From: Chryseobacterium shigense
GTDB lineage: Bacteria > Bacteroidota > Bacteroidia > Flavobacteriales > Weeksellaceae
DNA length: 64,000 nt
NCBI RefSeq assembly: GCF_900156575.1
Contig: NZ_FTNY01000006.1
Coordinates: 203,751-267,750, forward strand
Reading direction: 5' to 3'
Of the stretch, positions 17,975 through 26,379 are shown in pieces. The notes under the pieces were generated by a model, which was not told the origin of the DNA, did no database searches, and saw only the letters and a list, made by a program, of their open reading frames with translations. The number at the start of each line of letters is the position of its first letter. Positions within the stretch are counted from its first letter, which is position 1. Position numbers and translations under genes: made by a program.

Positions 17975-18556
17975 ATGAAAATGTATGTAAAATTTGATTT
18001 CAATGCTCTCTGCAAGAAAGTGTTGGATGAAAAGCTAAAAGAGCATGGGCTGAAATATCGCCTGCTGAACTTTGGTGAAGTGGAATTCTACGAACCCATT
18101 ACGCAGGAACAGCATAATCTTTTTAAGAAGAATCTTGGAGATTACGGCATAGAGATTATCGAAAGCCAGAAGACGGCTTTAATACAGAAAATAAAAGATG
18201 TCATTGTAGAGCTCGTTTTTTCCGAAAATACTGTTCCCGTAAAAGCATCTATTTATATTGCTGAAAAACTGAACCATAGTTATGGTTATCTTTCCAATCT
18301 TTTTTCTGAAGTAGCCTATACTTCGATAGAAAATTTTATTATTCATCAGAAAATTGAGTATGCAAAGGAGCTGATTCTAAATAATAAGCAGAGTCTTACA
18401 GAAATTGCGCACAAACTGAACTATTCCAGCGTGGCGCATTTGAGTACCCAGTTCAAAAATACGACAGGGATTACGCCTTCTCAGTTTCACAAAATCATTA
18501 CCAGAAGAAGAAAGGTCCAGAGTATGACTATAAATTCTAAAATGATGTATGAATAA
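17975..18556 (+). CDS. AraC-type regulator with degenerate HMA-like N-terminus
   Basis: A 193-residue regulator. The C-terminal about 100 residues form an AraC helix-turn-helix domain: two HTH units around YIAEKLNHSYGYLSNLFSEV and LTEIAHKLNYSSVAHLSTQFKNTTGITPSQF. The N-terminal about 75 residues resemble the small ferredoxin-like domain of Bacteroidota AraC proteins that usually begins with a VCDRC-type metal loop. Here the loop reads FNALC, with a single Cys (C13). The GEVEF and LGDYGIEII blocks keep the fold pattern. Its last 8 nt overlap the start of a receiver-like gene, so the two are co-translated. Targets are unknown. Confidence 0.82.
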   Translation: MKMYVKFDFNALCKKVLDEKLKEHGLKYRLLNFGEVEFYEPITQEQHNLFKKNLGDYGIEIIESQKTALIQKIKDVIVELVFSENTVPVKASIYIAEKLNHSYGYLSNLFSEVAYTSIENFIIHQKIEYAKELILNNKQSLTEIAHKLNYSSVAHLSTQFKNTTGITPSQFHKIITRRRKVQSMTINSKMMYE

Positions 18557-18995
18557 AGAATATTTAAATGTGATCGCAGCAGATAATGACGAGGGTAATA
18601 TCATATTCTTTAAAAATATTTTCAAGGATTTAAAGATAGGAGTAAAGTCCCAATGTTTCTCAAACGGAGAGGATCTTATGGAGTATCTGACCAGTGATGG
18701 AGTGATTGTTCCGGAAGTGGTATTCATAAAATATGATATTCCTGGAAAAAATTCTATGGAGTGCCTGGATGAGATAAAAACAGATCCAGGATTGAGTAAT
18801 ATAATTATTGTCGTGTACACGGATCATATTTCAGAAAGTGAAATAGAAGAAATATTTGTCAATGGCGGGAATATTTTTATGAGAAAGCCGGACAGCTATG
18901 AAGGTCTGAAAAAGTCACTTACAGAAATTATCACGATAAACTGGCAGTACCATACTTCCGGACTTAATAAAGATAATTTCATCATGAAAGTATGA
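18549..18995 (+). CDS. Receiver-domain protein lacking the phospho-acceptor Asp
   Basis: A 148-residue stand-alone receiver domain with no output domain. It aligns by eye with Bacteroidota response regulators of the LADDDEDD...FLDLNMPxKNGLECL type. Retained are the acidic patch (A11-D12-N13-D14), T91 in VVYTDH and K113 in FMRKP. The phospho-acceptor position is Lys instead: EVVFIKYDIPGKNSMECL, K61, coded by AAA in otherwise clean sequence. It therefore probably cannot be phosphorylated in the usual way and may act as a constitutive or protein-binding pseudo-receiver. It overlaps the AraC gene by 8 nt. Confidence 0.85.
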   Translation: MNKEYLNVIAADNDEGNIIFFKNIFKDLKIGVKSQCFSNGEDLMEYLTSDGVIVPEVVFIKYDIPGKNSMECLDEIKTDPGLSNIIIVVYTDHISESEIEEIFVNGGNIFMRKPDSYEGLKKSLTEIITINWQYHTSGLNKDNFIMKV

Positions 18996-19596
18996 TGGAT
19001 TAAGCTTTTTTTAGCTTTCATTTCTGAAAATAAAATTTGTATTTATTACATACTATTCACAGAAAGGTGAAAATTGTATAACTAATAATTAAAATGATAT
19101 AAGACAAAATCCGCATAATATCAGCAATTTTGTAAATGTAAACATTGCAACACAAATTAGCTATATAAAAAGCAATGGATGATAGAGAATAGATTATTTC
19201 ATTTAGAAATCAAGATATAAGTCACAATGTTAGTTTTACAAAATGAATTATGTTTATTTCCAGCTATAAAGCATAGAAGATCTTTAAACAAAACGGTACA
19301 ATCATGAAAACTTAAAAAAGTTGAAGGGTATTTATTCGTTTCATTCCCACTTCCTTCAACTTGAAACAGTTAGTTTTTATAATAAGCAAGTTGGAAAAAT
19401 AATTCATTTTGTTTTTTTTAATTTATTTTAATAGTCAGGACTGAAAATTCAAATAATATATAAATATTTTCACACCAAATCACAAGATATTAAGTTCTGA
19501 CTACTAGAATAAATTCTTTAAACAGACCAAAAGTAATTTCTTCTAAATAACAGTTTTATAAGGGGGCCGCGGAAAGATTTTCTTTTCGCGGTTTTT
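18996..19596. other. 601-bp AT-rich region without a protein gene
   Basis: No credible ORF on either strand. It holds one perfect 10-bp inverted repeat (19318-19362) and ends in a strong plus-strand terminator that overlaps the recG stop codon. A non-coding transcript on the plus strand or a long 3' untranslated region of the receiver gene would explain this; no known RNA family is recognised. Confidence 0.6.
19318..19362 (+). repeat. Perfect 10-bp inverted repeat
   Basis: AAGTTGAAGG (19318-19327) and CCTTCAACTT (19353-19362) are exact reverse complements separated by 25 nt. No T run follows, so it is not a simple terminator. It could be an operator or an RNA stem. Confidence 0.55.
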
Positions 19597-19598
19597 TT
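19567..19598 (+). terminator. Plus-strand rho-independent terminator
   Basis: CCGCGGAAAG (19567-19576) pairs with CTTTTCGCGG (19582-19591) with one G-T wobble, followed by seven T. It points along the plus strand although the nearest plus-strand gene ends at 18995. It overlaps the recG stop codon by 2 nt. Confidence 0.8.
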
Positions 19599-21681
19599 AT
19601 GAAATTTTACTCCACTTATTTTTTCCTTTGTAGTATCTCAGGTAGTAGTTTTTGATGATCAGATTATCCGGATTAGCCAGATGTGGGTCCGTTTCAAGAA
19701 TCTTATCGACTGTATTTTTTGTTGTTTTGATAATGGCAGAATCATTCACCAGATCCAGTCTTTTAAAATCTACCACTCCGCTTTGTTGCGTTCCCAAAAT
19801 ATCTCCGGGACCTCTCAGCTGCATATCCACTTCAGAAATTTTGAATCCATCGTTCGTTTCCGTCATCGTCTTGATGCGCGTTCTGCTCTCTTTCGACAGC
19901 TTATCTGAAGTCATAAGGATGCAGTAGCTCTGTTCTGCACCTCTTCCTACACGGCCTCTCAGCTGGTGAAGCTGTGAAAGTCCAAACCTTTCTGAACTTT
20001 CGATGACCATTACAGAAGCATTCGGTACATTCACACCTACCTCAATAACAGTAGTTGCTACCATAATTTCTGCTTTGCCTGAAGCAAAATAATTCATAGC
20101 GGCATCCTTTTCAGCAGGTTTCATTTTTCCGTGAAGCATGGTGGTATTGTAATCGGAGAATGCCGTCATTACGTGGTCAAGGCCTTCCATCAGGTTTTTA
20201 TAATCCAATGTTTCGGATTCTTCAATCAGTGGATACACAAAGTACACCTGTCTTCCTTTTTTGATCTCATCCCTGCAAAAATTGTACACATAGGTTCTGT
20301 CTTTTTCTCTTCTGTGTGCCGTGATAATGGGTTTTCTTCCTACCGGCATCTCATCGATCACGGAAACGTCAAGATCAGAATAAAAACTCATGGCCAGCGT
20401 TCTTGGGATAGGAGTGGCGGTCATGACCAGAATGTGTGGAGGGATTTTATTTTTAGCCCATAATTTGGCTCTTTGTGCCACACCAAATCTGTGCTGTTCA
20501 TCGATAATAGCCAGACCAAGATTTTTAAATTTCACTTTATCCTCCAGGACAGCGTGCGTTCCTACCAATATAGACAACGTTCCATTTTCAAGTTCTTCGT
20601 GGATGATCTTTCTTTCCGAGGTTTTGGAAGAGCCTGTCAGAATACGCACATTGATATCTGTGGCCTCTAAAAGATCTTTGATGCCATTATAATGCTGTTG
20701 TGCCAGAATTTCAGTAGGAGCCATCAGACAACTCTGAAAGCCGTTATCCATTGCAATCAGCATGGTAAGTAAAGCCACCATTGTTTTTCCCGATCCTACA
20801 TCACCCTGTAAAAGCCTGTTCATCTGGATAGGCCTTTTCATATCCATACGAATTTCCTTTAAAACCCGTTTCTGTGCACCAGTAAGATCAAAGGGAATAT
20901 GATGATTATAAAAATTATTAAAATGTTCCCCCACAATCGGGAATGGATTTCCCGGGGAATGGGTTTTATGATGAATCTTTTTCAGCGCATAGCCGAGCTG
21001 GAAAAAGAAGGATTCTTCAAACTTTAGTCGGTTATCCGCTTTTTCATAGTGCTCCATATCCTTTGGGAAATGGATATTTAAATAGGTATGCTGTCTCGAT
21101 AAAAATTTAAATGCTTTTGTAAGGTATTCAGGGAAATTTTCCTCTACCAGATTGGGAATCTCTTTGCATATATTTCTTAAAACAACCTGAAAAAATCTTT
21201 GATTCAATCCTCTCTTCGTTAATTTTTCAGAGCTTGGATAGATCGGTTTCAAGCGGTTTTCGCCTTCTTTTTTTTCTTCCACTTCTATCTCAGGATGGGG
21301 CATGGAAAACTGACGGTTAAAAACATTGATTTTCCCGAAAATATAAACTTCACGGTTAATCGGCAGCTGTTCTTTCAGCCATTTCGAATATTGAAACCAC
21401 ACCAGATCCATGGTTCCGGTATCATCATTGAATTTTGCCGAAAGCCTTTTCGTTTTTCCTGTTTGAATCTCCTGTACCTGTGTAATTCTTCCTTTAAGCT
21501 GTATTTCAATACTGCTTTCCTCAAGCTGGGAAATTTTAAATATTTTACTTTTATCCAGGTAACGGATAGGGTAGAAATTCAGAAGATCATCAACGGTTGA
21601 AAGGCCCAACACACTTTTGATGAGTTTGGCTCTGTCCGGACCGATTCCTTTCACATATTCTATGGATGTTTCTAGCGTCAT
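19597..21681 (-). CDS. recG: ATP-dependent DNA helicase RecG
   Basis: A 694-residue RecG, which remodels stalled replication forks and Holliday junctions. The N-terminal wedge/OB part has GIGPDRAKLIKSVLGLSTVDDLLNF-type helices and RYLDKS. Helicase motifs are clear: Walker A GDVGSGKTMVA, LAPTEILAQQH, the DEQH box (IIDEQHRFGV), MTATPIPRTLA, and the late motifs MVATTVIEVGVNVPNA and HQLRGRVGRG. The C-terminal GPGDILGTQQSG is RecG-specific. Length is normal. It is flanked by its own gap on the 5' side and the plus-strand terminator at its 3' end. Confidence 0.97.
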   Translation of the reverse strand: MTLETSIEYVKGIGPDRAKLIKSVLGLSTVDDLLNFYPIRYLDKSKIFKISQLEESSIEIQLKGRITQVQEIQTGKTKRLSAKFNDDTGTMDLVWFQYSKWLKEQLPINREVYIFGKINVFNRQFSMPHPEIEVEEKKEGENRLKPIYPSSEKLTKRGLNQRFFQVVLRNICKEIPNLVEENFPEYLTKAFKFLSRQHTYLNIHFPKDMEHYEKADNRLKFEESFFFQLGYALKKIHHKTHSPGNPFPIVGEHFNNFYNHHIPFDLTGAQKRVLKEIRMDMKRPIQMNRLLQGDVGSGKTMVALLTMLIAMDNGFQSCLMAPTEILAQQHYNGIKDLLEATDINVRILTGSSKTSERKIIHEELENGTLSILVGTHAVLEDKVKFKNLGLAIIDEQHRFGVAQRAKLWAKNKIPPHILVMTATPIPRTLAMSFYSDLDVSVIDEMPVGRKPIITAHRREKDRTYVYNFCRDEIKKGRQVYFVYPLIEESETLDYKNLMEGLDHVMTAFSDYNTTMLHGKMKPAEKDAAMNYFASGKAEIMVATTVIEVGVNVPNASVMVIESSERFGLSQLHQLRGRVGRGAEQSYCILMTSDKLSKESRTRIKTMTETNDGFKISEVDMQLRGPGDILGTQQSGVVDFKRLDLVNDSAIIKTTKNTVDKILETDPHLANPDNLIIKNYYLRYYKGKNKWSKIS

Positions 21682-21758
21682 TTTAAAAATGAGGCCTAAT
21701 TTCGGGAAAATAGCCTGAAGATTAAAATTTTTTAGTGAAAATATTGGCCATTTATATC

Positions 21759-21792
21759 AAAAAAAAGCGGCTTTCTATGTATGAAAGCCGCT
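21759..21792 (-). terminator. Rho-independent terminator after thioredoxin gene
   Basis: A perfect 10-bp stem (AGCGGCTTTC at 21766-21775 with GAAAGCCGCT at 21783-21792) and a 7-nt loop, followed on the minus strand by a T run (21759-21765). It lies just after the thioredoxin stop. Confidence 0.88.
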
Positions 21793-21800
21793 GTATGGTT

Positions 21801-22334
21801 TTAATCCTTGATGCTAGATTTGAATTTCTTCTGATAATCTTCCCACTGATCCCTTGTACGGATTTTTTTAAAGAGATCTTTTGAGATAAATTCTAAGTAA
21901 GGTTCCAGTTCTTTAGCAGACAATTCTCCCTGAAGAATGGTGATAGGACCTCCTTTTTCGTCCAGAAATACAGTACTGGGAACAGCTCCTACATTCATGT
22001 ACTGAGTAAATTCATGCAAAGAATTTTTTCCCTTTTTATGTTCTTTATTATCATTGGAAAATGTTCTTCCGAAAACTTCAATAGAATTTTTCTCTTCCGC
22101 ATTAAACTTGACTGGATAATAATTTTCATTTAAAATCTGAGCAATTACAGCATGGCCATAAGTGTTTTTATCCATGATCTTACATGGCCCACACCAGTCA
22201 GCATAAAAATCGACCAGGATTTTTTTTGGATTTTCTTTTTGGGCTTTTAAAGCTTCCTCTATGGTCATCCATTTTACCTGGGCAAAACTAAAATTGATTA
22301 AAAGTAGAAGGATTATGCTTATAATTTTTTTCAT
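21801..22334 (-). CDS. Exported thioredoxin-family protein
   Basis: A 177-residue protein with a signal peptide (about 1-18, ending NFSFAQ) and a thioredoxin fold. The redox site WCGPC is at 47-51 (VDFYADWCGPCKIMDKN) and the cis-Pro is in GAVPSTVFLDEKGG. It probably works as a periplasmic disulfide reductase or isomerase. It is followed by the terminator at 21759 and preceded by the POT transporter gene with a 39-bp gap, so a shared message is possible. The partner protein is not known. Confidence 0.88.
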   Translation of the reverse strand: MKKIISIILLLLINFSFAQVKWMTIEEALKAQKENPKKILVDFYADWCGPCKIMDKNTYGHAVIAQILNENYYPVKFNAEEKNSIEVFGRTFSNDNKEHKKGKNSLHEFTQYMNVGAVPSTVFLDEKGGPITILQGELSAKELEPYLEFISKDLFKKIRTRDQWEDYQKKFKSSIKD

Positions 22335-22373
22335 ATTTGATATTTAAGTAAAAATAAGCATAATCTGCTTACC

Positions 22374-23849
22374 CTATTTTACATCTTGCATTAATTTTCT
22401 TACAAACGAGGATAGCAAAATTAATACCACACCGGCAATTAATGCGTAGATTCCCAGAGTTTTGTATCCATCTGTGTAAGCGATAAGTTTGCTCATATTG
22501 GTATTTCCTGTGTTTGCTTCAGAAAAACTGGCTCCAATTTTTCCAGCAGCAAACTGTCCGAATGCACTGGCTAAGAACCACAAGCCCATCATCATACCAA
22601 ACATTTTTTTAGGAGACAATTTTGTAATAATAGACATTCCGATAGGCCCTAAACACAATTCACCGAAGGTGATCACCAGCCATGTAAAAGTAAATAAATT
22701 AAGTGAAGACTTCCCATCAGCACCGGCAAAATATCTTAAACTATAAAACAGAAAAAATCCTCCTGCCAGAAATAAAAATCCAATTCCAAATTTATTAATA
22801 GTATTAGGTTCAAGCTTCCTTTTATTTAATGCAACCCAGGCTAAACCGATAAGCGGGCTAAAAATGATGATAAAAAAGGAATTGGCACTGTTGTTAATAA
22901 TATTAGGGTCCATACCAAAGCCTAAAAGGGTGTGAACCAAATTGTCTTTTGCAAATAAAGACAGTGATCCTCCGCTTTGTTCGTAAATAGAATTAAACAG
23001 GAAGTACATGAAGATAAATATAAATGCTGCAATAAGTTTCTTCTGGTATGCAGACGTCTGCTTAAGCGTTTCAAATATAAAATAACCTACAGCTGCAATA
23101 CCTATCATATACATGAAATAATCTGTATAATCTGTATTTTTTACCATGATGAAAATAAGCGGCATACTTAATAGTGCCCCAATATAAACCAATACTTCCC
23201 GTAAAGTTCTTTTAGACTGGGGAAGAATTTGTAATGGCGAATCACCAATAGGTCCCAATGATTTTTTTGTAGCAAAAAAAGTAATTAATCCTAAAAGCAT
23301 TACGATGGCCGCTGCTAAGAAACACCATGACCAAGAATGATATTTTCCCAGATAAACACAAAGGGCTCCTCCCAAAAGTCCTCCAATATTAATTCCTGCA
23401 TAAAAAAGGCCATATCCTGCATCTCTTCTGGGATCGTCTTCCTTGTAGAGTTCTCCTACCATAGAAGAAATATTGGGTTTGAAAAATCCGGTACCAATAA
23501 TGGAGCAGGTAATCCCAAAGTAAAAGAAGTCATGCGGAGAAAAAGCAATGATCAGATTTCCGACAGTCATAATAAGTCCTCCGAAAACCAAAGATTTTTT
23601 GAATCCCAGGATTTTATCAGCAAAGATTCCACCTATAAATGTAAAAGCATAAATAAAAGCCTGTATAGCTCCATATTGTAAATTCGCTTTGTCTTCTAAC
23701 AGACCTAGTTGATCAACCATAAAAATGGTAAGAACACCTCGCATTCCGTAAAAACAGAAACGTTCCCACATTTCTACTGTGAACAACGTCCAAAGCTGCT
23801 TTGGATATTTTCCTTTAAAATTTTGTATTTCTTCAAGAGTTAAGCTCAT
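22374..23849 (-). CDS. POT-family peptide MFS transporter
   Basis: A 491-residue proton-coupled oligopeptide transporter with about 12-14 membrane segments. Family marks are LWTLFTVEMWERFCFYGMR near the N-terminus (the ExxERF/Y motif), GFFKPNISSMVGELY and FYAGINIGGLLGG. It imports di- and tripeptides in symport with protons. It is the shortest of three POT paralogues in the region, and it is separated from the next one by the remains of a DUF1016 gene. Together with the DPP IV gene at 29-31 kb it points to peptide nutrition. Confidence 0.93.
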   Translation of the reverse strand: MSLTLEEIQNFKGKYPKQLWTLFTVEMWERFCFYGMRGVLTIFMVDQLGLLEDKANLQYGAIQAFIYAFTFIGGIFADKILGFKKSLVFGGLIMTVGNLIIAFSPHDFFYFGITCSIIGTGFFKPNISSMVGELYKEDDPRRDAGYGLFYAGINIGGLLGGALCVYLGKYHSWSWCFLAAAIVMLLGLITFFATKKSLGPIGDSPLQILPQSKRTLREVLVYIGALLSMPLIFIMVKNTDYTDYFMYMIGIAAVGYFIFETLKQTSAYQKKLIAAFIFIFMYFLFNSIYEQSGGSLSLFAKDNLVHTLLGFGMDPNIINNSANSFFIIIFSPLIGLAWVALNKRKLEPNTINKFGIGFLFLAGGFFLFYSLRYFAGADGKSSLNLFTFTWLVITFGELCLGPIGMSIITKLSPKKMFGMMMGLWFLASAFGQFAAGKIGASFSEANTGNTNMSKLIAYTDGYKTLGIYALIAGVVLILLSSFVRKLMQDVK

Positions 23850-23870
23850 AATTGTATATGATTGATTTTA

Positions 23871-24434
23871 TTAGGGTTGTTTATTATTGTTTTGATCCAG
23901 TTCAAAACGGATTCTGTCCTGGTCGATGATTTCTTTTAGTTCCTCTTTTTTAGGAAGGTAGTCAAGTGTTTGCTGGTAACGGTATTGTTTTTCATTCAGT
24001 AAGAATTATTTTACGAAGATTCCCTGTTTTTAAGTTTGTAACATTCCCGTTGTTTTGTCCGGCTTTATTGTGAAAATAGCTTTTTTTGATTGTATCATCC
24101 TGGCGGAAAGTAATCTGTAATGAGACCAGCTCAATTGTAGAGACAATGTGTCAACAATTGGGAAAATTGTGTAGAATTTTCGCATATTGGAAAGGTTGGG
24201 GTAATCAAAGCCTTTTCCAAATTCCAGAGAAAGTTTTTTAGAAAGATTTTTTAACGTTTGCTTTCCGTATTCAGCACGTTCCTTTCCCTGCTGTTCATCT
24301 TCTGCGATCAGTTTTCCGATCTGCCAGTAAGCGAACAGTAAAGTAGAATTCGCGATCCGAAATACTTTTTCGTGCGACTGTCTAATGATTTCCTTTACGG
24401 ATTGAAATAAAGAATCTTCGGAAATTTCCATCAT
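23871..24434 (-). pseudogene. Decayed DUF1016/YhcG-type nuclease gene
   Basis: An intact frame from 24434 to 24030 (134 residues) is the DUF1016 N-terminal domain: SVKEIIRQSHEKVFRIANSTLLFAYWQIGKLI, ERAEYGKQTLKNLSKKL and SLQLSWSHYRLL. It then departs from the family and stops. Further down, in a different frame (24006-23871), YLPKKEELKEIIDQDRIRFEL matches the family's extreme C-terminus and ends with a stop. The middle, including the PD-(D/E)XK nuclease domain, is gone. I read this as an internal deletion plus frameshifts. YhcG-like proteins are linked to defence and mobile regions, so this may be a relic of one; flanking POT genes are intact. Confidence 0.75.
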
Positions 24435-24442
24435 ACGAAAAT

Positions 24443-24472
24443 AAAAAAAACCTCCGACTTAGCAGAGGTTTT
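24443..24472 (-). terminator. Rho-independent terminator after POT gene
   Basis: AAAACCTC (24447-24454) pairs with GAGGTTTT (24465-24472) across a 10-nt loop, with a T run on the minus strand. It separates the POT gene (24493) from the DUF1016 remnant. Confidence 0.8.
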
Positions 24473-24492
24473 ATTGTATTTTGTTGATGCGG

Positions 24493-26247
24493 TTATTTTA
24501 CACCGTGCATCATTTTCTTTAAGATGGGAGAAAGTAACGCCAAAATTATAGATGCGATACCACAAAGTACTACGAATACCATAAAGAATTCAAATAGATT
24601 GTGAATCTCAAATCCTGCAAAGGTAGGGTTGTGCAATGGTAACTGAGCTTTTTCAAAGGCTACCGCCTGATCTGCCGTTAATGTTACTTTTTTATCTAAA
24701 ACATCCTGAAGATCAACTCCTATTTCTTTTGCTTTGGTGAATTTGTCACCTGTAGCCGGAATAAGAGCTCCCAATGAACCTGCCAAAGCATAACCTGCAG
24801 CATTGGAAATAAAGAATACACCATATAGTAAAGAGGCAAATCTTTTAGGGGCAAGTTTACCTACCAATGATAAACCAATTGGAGATAAACAAAGTTCACC
24901 ACAAGTCTGAATGAAGTAAAGTAACATTAACCATTTGATGGCTAATAAACCTGTGTTTCCAAGATCTTTTACGTTGTGTGCAATAATGAAATAAGAAAGA
25001 GCAATCAATGCTAATCCCATCGCCTGCTTGAAAGGAGATACGGGCTCTCTTCCTTTTGTTCTTAATTTATCCCAAGTTAAACTGAATGGAACTGCTAACA
25101 GAACGACAAAGATTCCGTTGAAGATCTGAACCATTGAAGGAGGCATATTCCATCCGAAAATGCTTCTGTCAGTCTGGTTATCCGCGATAAATGTTAATGA
25201 TGATCCTGCCTGCTCGAAAGCTGCCCAGAAGAATATGATAAAGAAGGATACGATATAAATTACCCAGATTCTTTGTCTTTCAATCTTGTTTTCTGCGGAA
25301 CTCATGATAAGGAAGGCTAAGGAAATACCAGCCGCATAGATGAAAGGATAAATAATTCCTTTGATCATTTGACCCATTTCTACCGCATTAAATCCGAATT
25401 CTCCTACCAGAAGATATCTGAAAGCAAAGAATAAAACAACAAATAAAAACCCTGTAATCCCTAAAGATGTTCCTGAGAATTTGGCTGTCTGAGTTTCACC
25501 TTCTTCAAAATCTTCACTTGTATTGTTCTTTGGTAACCCACCGATAGGTCTTCCTTCCGGAGTTACTACATACTTATTTTTAAGGATGAAGAATGTTACC
25601 GTTCCAATCACCATAGCAATGGAAGCCGCCAAGAATCCCCATTTGAAAGCAAAAATATCTCTTACTCCTGTAGCTGCATCTTTCACGTCTCCTACATACG
25701 GGCAGATAAACTGTCCAAGGAATGCTCCGATGTTGATCCCCATATAGAAAATGGTGAATGCTGAATCTAATTTAGATTTCTCCTGCTTAGGATAAAGGCT
25801 TCCCACCATTGAGGAAATATTAGGCTTGAAAAATCCATTACCGAAAATGATAACGAATAAAGCCAGCCACATGATCATTTTTGAACTGCCAAGATCAGCA
25901 GAAAAAGTAGAGGCACTGATAAATAGCAGGAACTGGCCGATAGCCATTAAAGATCCACCGATTAAGATAGCGTTTCTGTTTCCGATATACTTATCTGCAA
26001 TGAATCCTCCCAAAAGAGGCGTTAAATAACATAAAGCTAAAAATCCACCGTAAATGATTGCCGCATCAGCCTCTTTTATTAATAAGGAATTTACCATAAA
26101 GAGCGTCAAAAGGGCTCTCATCCCATAAAAGTTGAAACGCTCCCACATTTCTGTTCCGAAAAGAACCCACAATCCCTTTGGATGCCTTGAATTCTTATTC
26201 TCTACAAATTCATCCGGTTTCGGACTTAATGCTTCAATATTATCCAT
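24493..26247 (-). CDS. POT-family peptide MFS transporter
   Basis: A 584-residue proton-coupled peptide transporter from the ATG at 26247 (MDNIEALSPKPDEF). An in-frame ATG at 26304 would lie within the promoter, so it is rejected. Family marks: LFGTEMWERFNFYGMRALL, GNGFFKPNISSMVGSLY and FYMGINIGAFLGQF. The C-terminal half has a long extramembrane segment (DKFTKAKEIGVDLQDVLDKKV). A full TTG-N19-TATATTTG promoter lies 27 nt upstream and a terminator follows, so it is a single-gene unit. Specificity for di/tripeptides is inferred from the family. Confidence 0.93.
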   Translation of the reverse strand: MDNIEALSPKPDEFVENKNSRHPKGLWVLFGTEMWERFNFYGMRALLTLFMVNSLLIKEADAAIIYGGFLALCYLTPLLGGFIADKYIGNRNAILIGGSLMAIGQFLLFISASTFSADLGSSKMIMWLALFVIIFGNGFFKPNISSMVGSLYPKQEKSKLDSAFTIFYMGINIGAFLGQFICPYVGDVKDAATGVRDIFAFKWGFLAASIAMVIGTVTFFILKNKYVVTPEGRPIGGLPKNNTSEDFEEGETQTAKFSGTSLGITGFLFVVLFFAFRYLLVGEFGFNAVEMGQMIKGIIYPFIYAAGISLAFLIMSSAENKIERQRIWVIYIVSFFIIFFWAAFEQAGSSLTFIADNQTDRSIFGWNMPPSMVQIFNGIFVVLLAVPFSLTWDKLRTKGREPVSPFKQAMGLALIALSYFIIAHNVKDLGNTGLLAIKWLMLLYFIQTCGELCLSPIGLSLVGKLAPKRFASLLYGVFFISNAAGYALAGSLGALIPATGDKFTKAKEIGVDLQDVLDKKVTLTADQAVAFEKAQLPLHNPTFAGFEIHNLFEFFMVFVVLCGIASIILALLSPILKKMMHGVK

Positions 26248-26274
26248 TCTATTGTTAATTTTTGTTAAGACTGA

Positions 26275-26304
26275 CAAATATAGTTTTTTTTGAGTTTTTG
26301 GCAA
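26275..26304 (-). promoter_or_regulatory. Bacteroidota promoter for POT gene
   Basis: On the minus strand TTG (26304-26302), a 19-nt spacer and TATATTTG (26282-26275) fit the Bacteroidota consensus well. It fixes the start of the downstream gene at 26247. Confidence 0.7.
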
Positions 26305-26330
26305 GGTTTTAATTTTATATTTAAATAAAA

Positions 26331-26355
26331 AAGCTGCAGAGTGATTCTGCAGCTT
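26331..26355 (-). terminator. Rho-independent terminator after third POT gene
   Basis: A perfect 10-bp stem (AAGCTGCAGA with TCTGCAGCTT) and a 5-nt loop, with a T-rich run on the minus strand. It sits 24 bp after the stop of the POT gene at 26380. Confidence 0.85.
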
Positions 26356-26379
26356 GATATTCTTTATGATAAACAGGGA

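Noticed and set aside
26248..26304. Upstream start for the POT gene at 24493
   Set aside because: It overlaps a complete TTG-N19-TATATTTG promoter, so the first base of the message is downstream of it.
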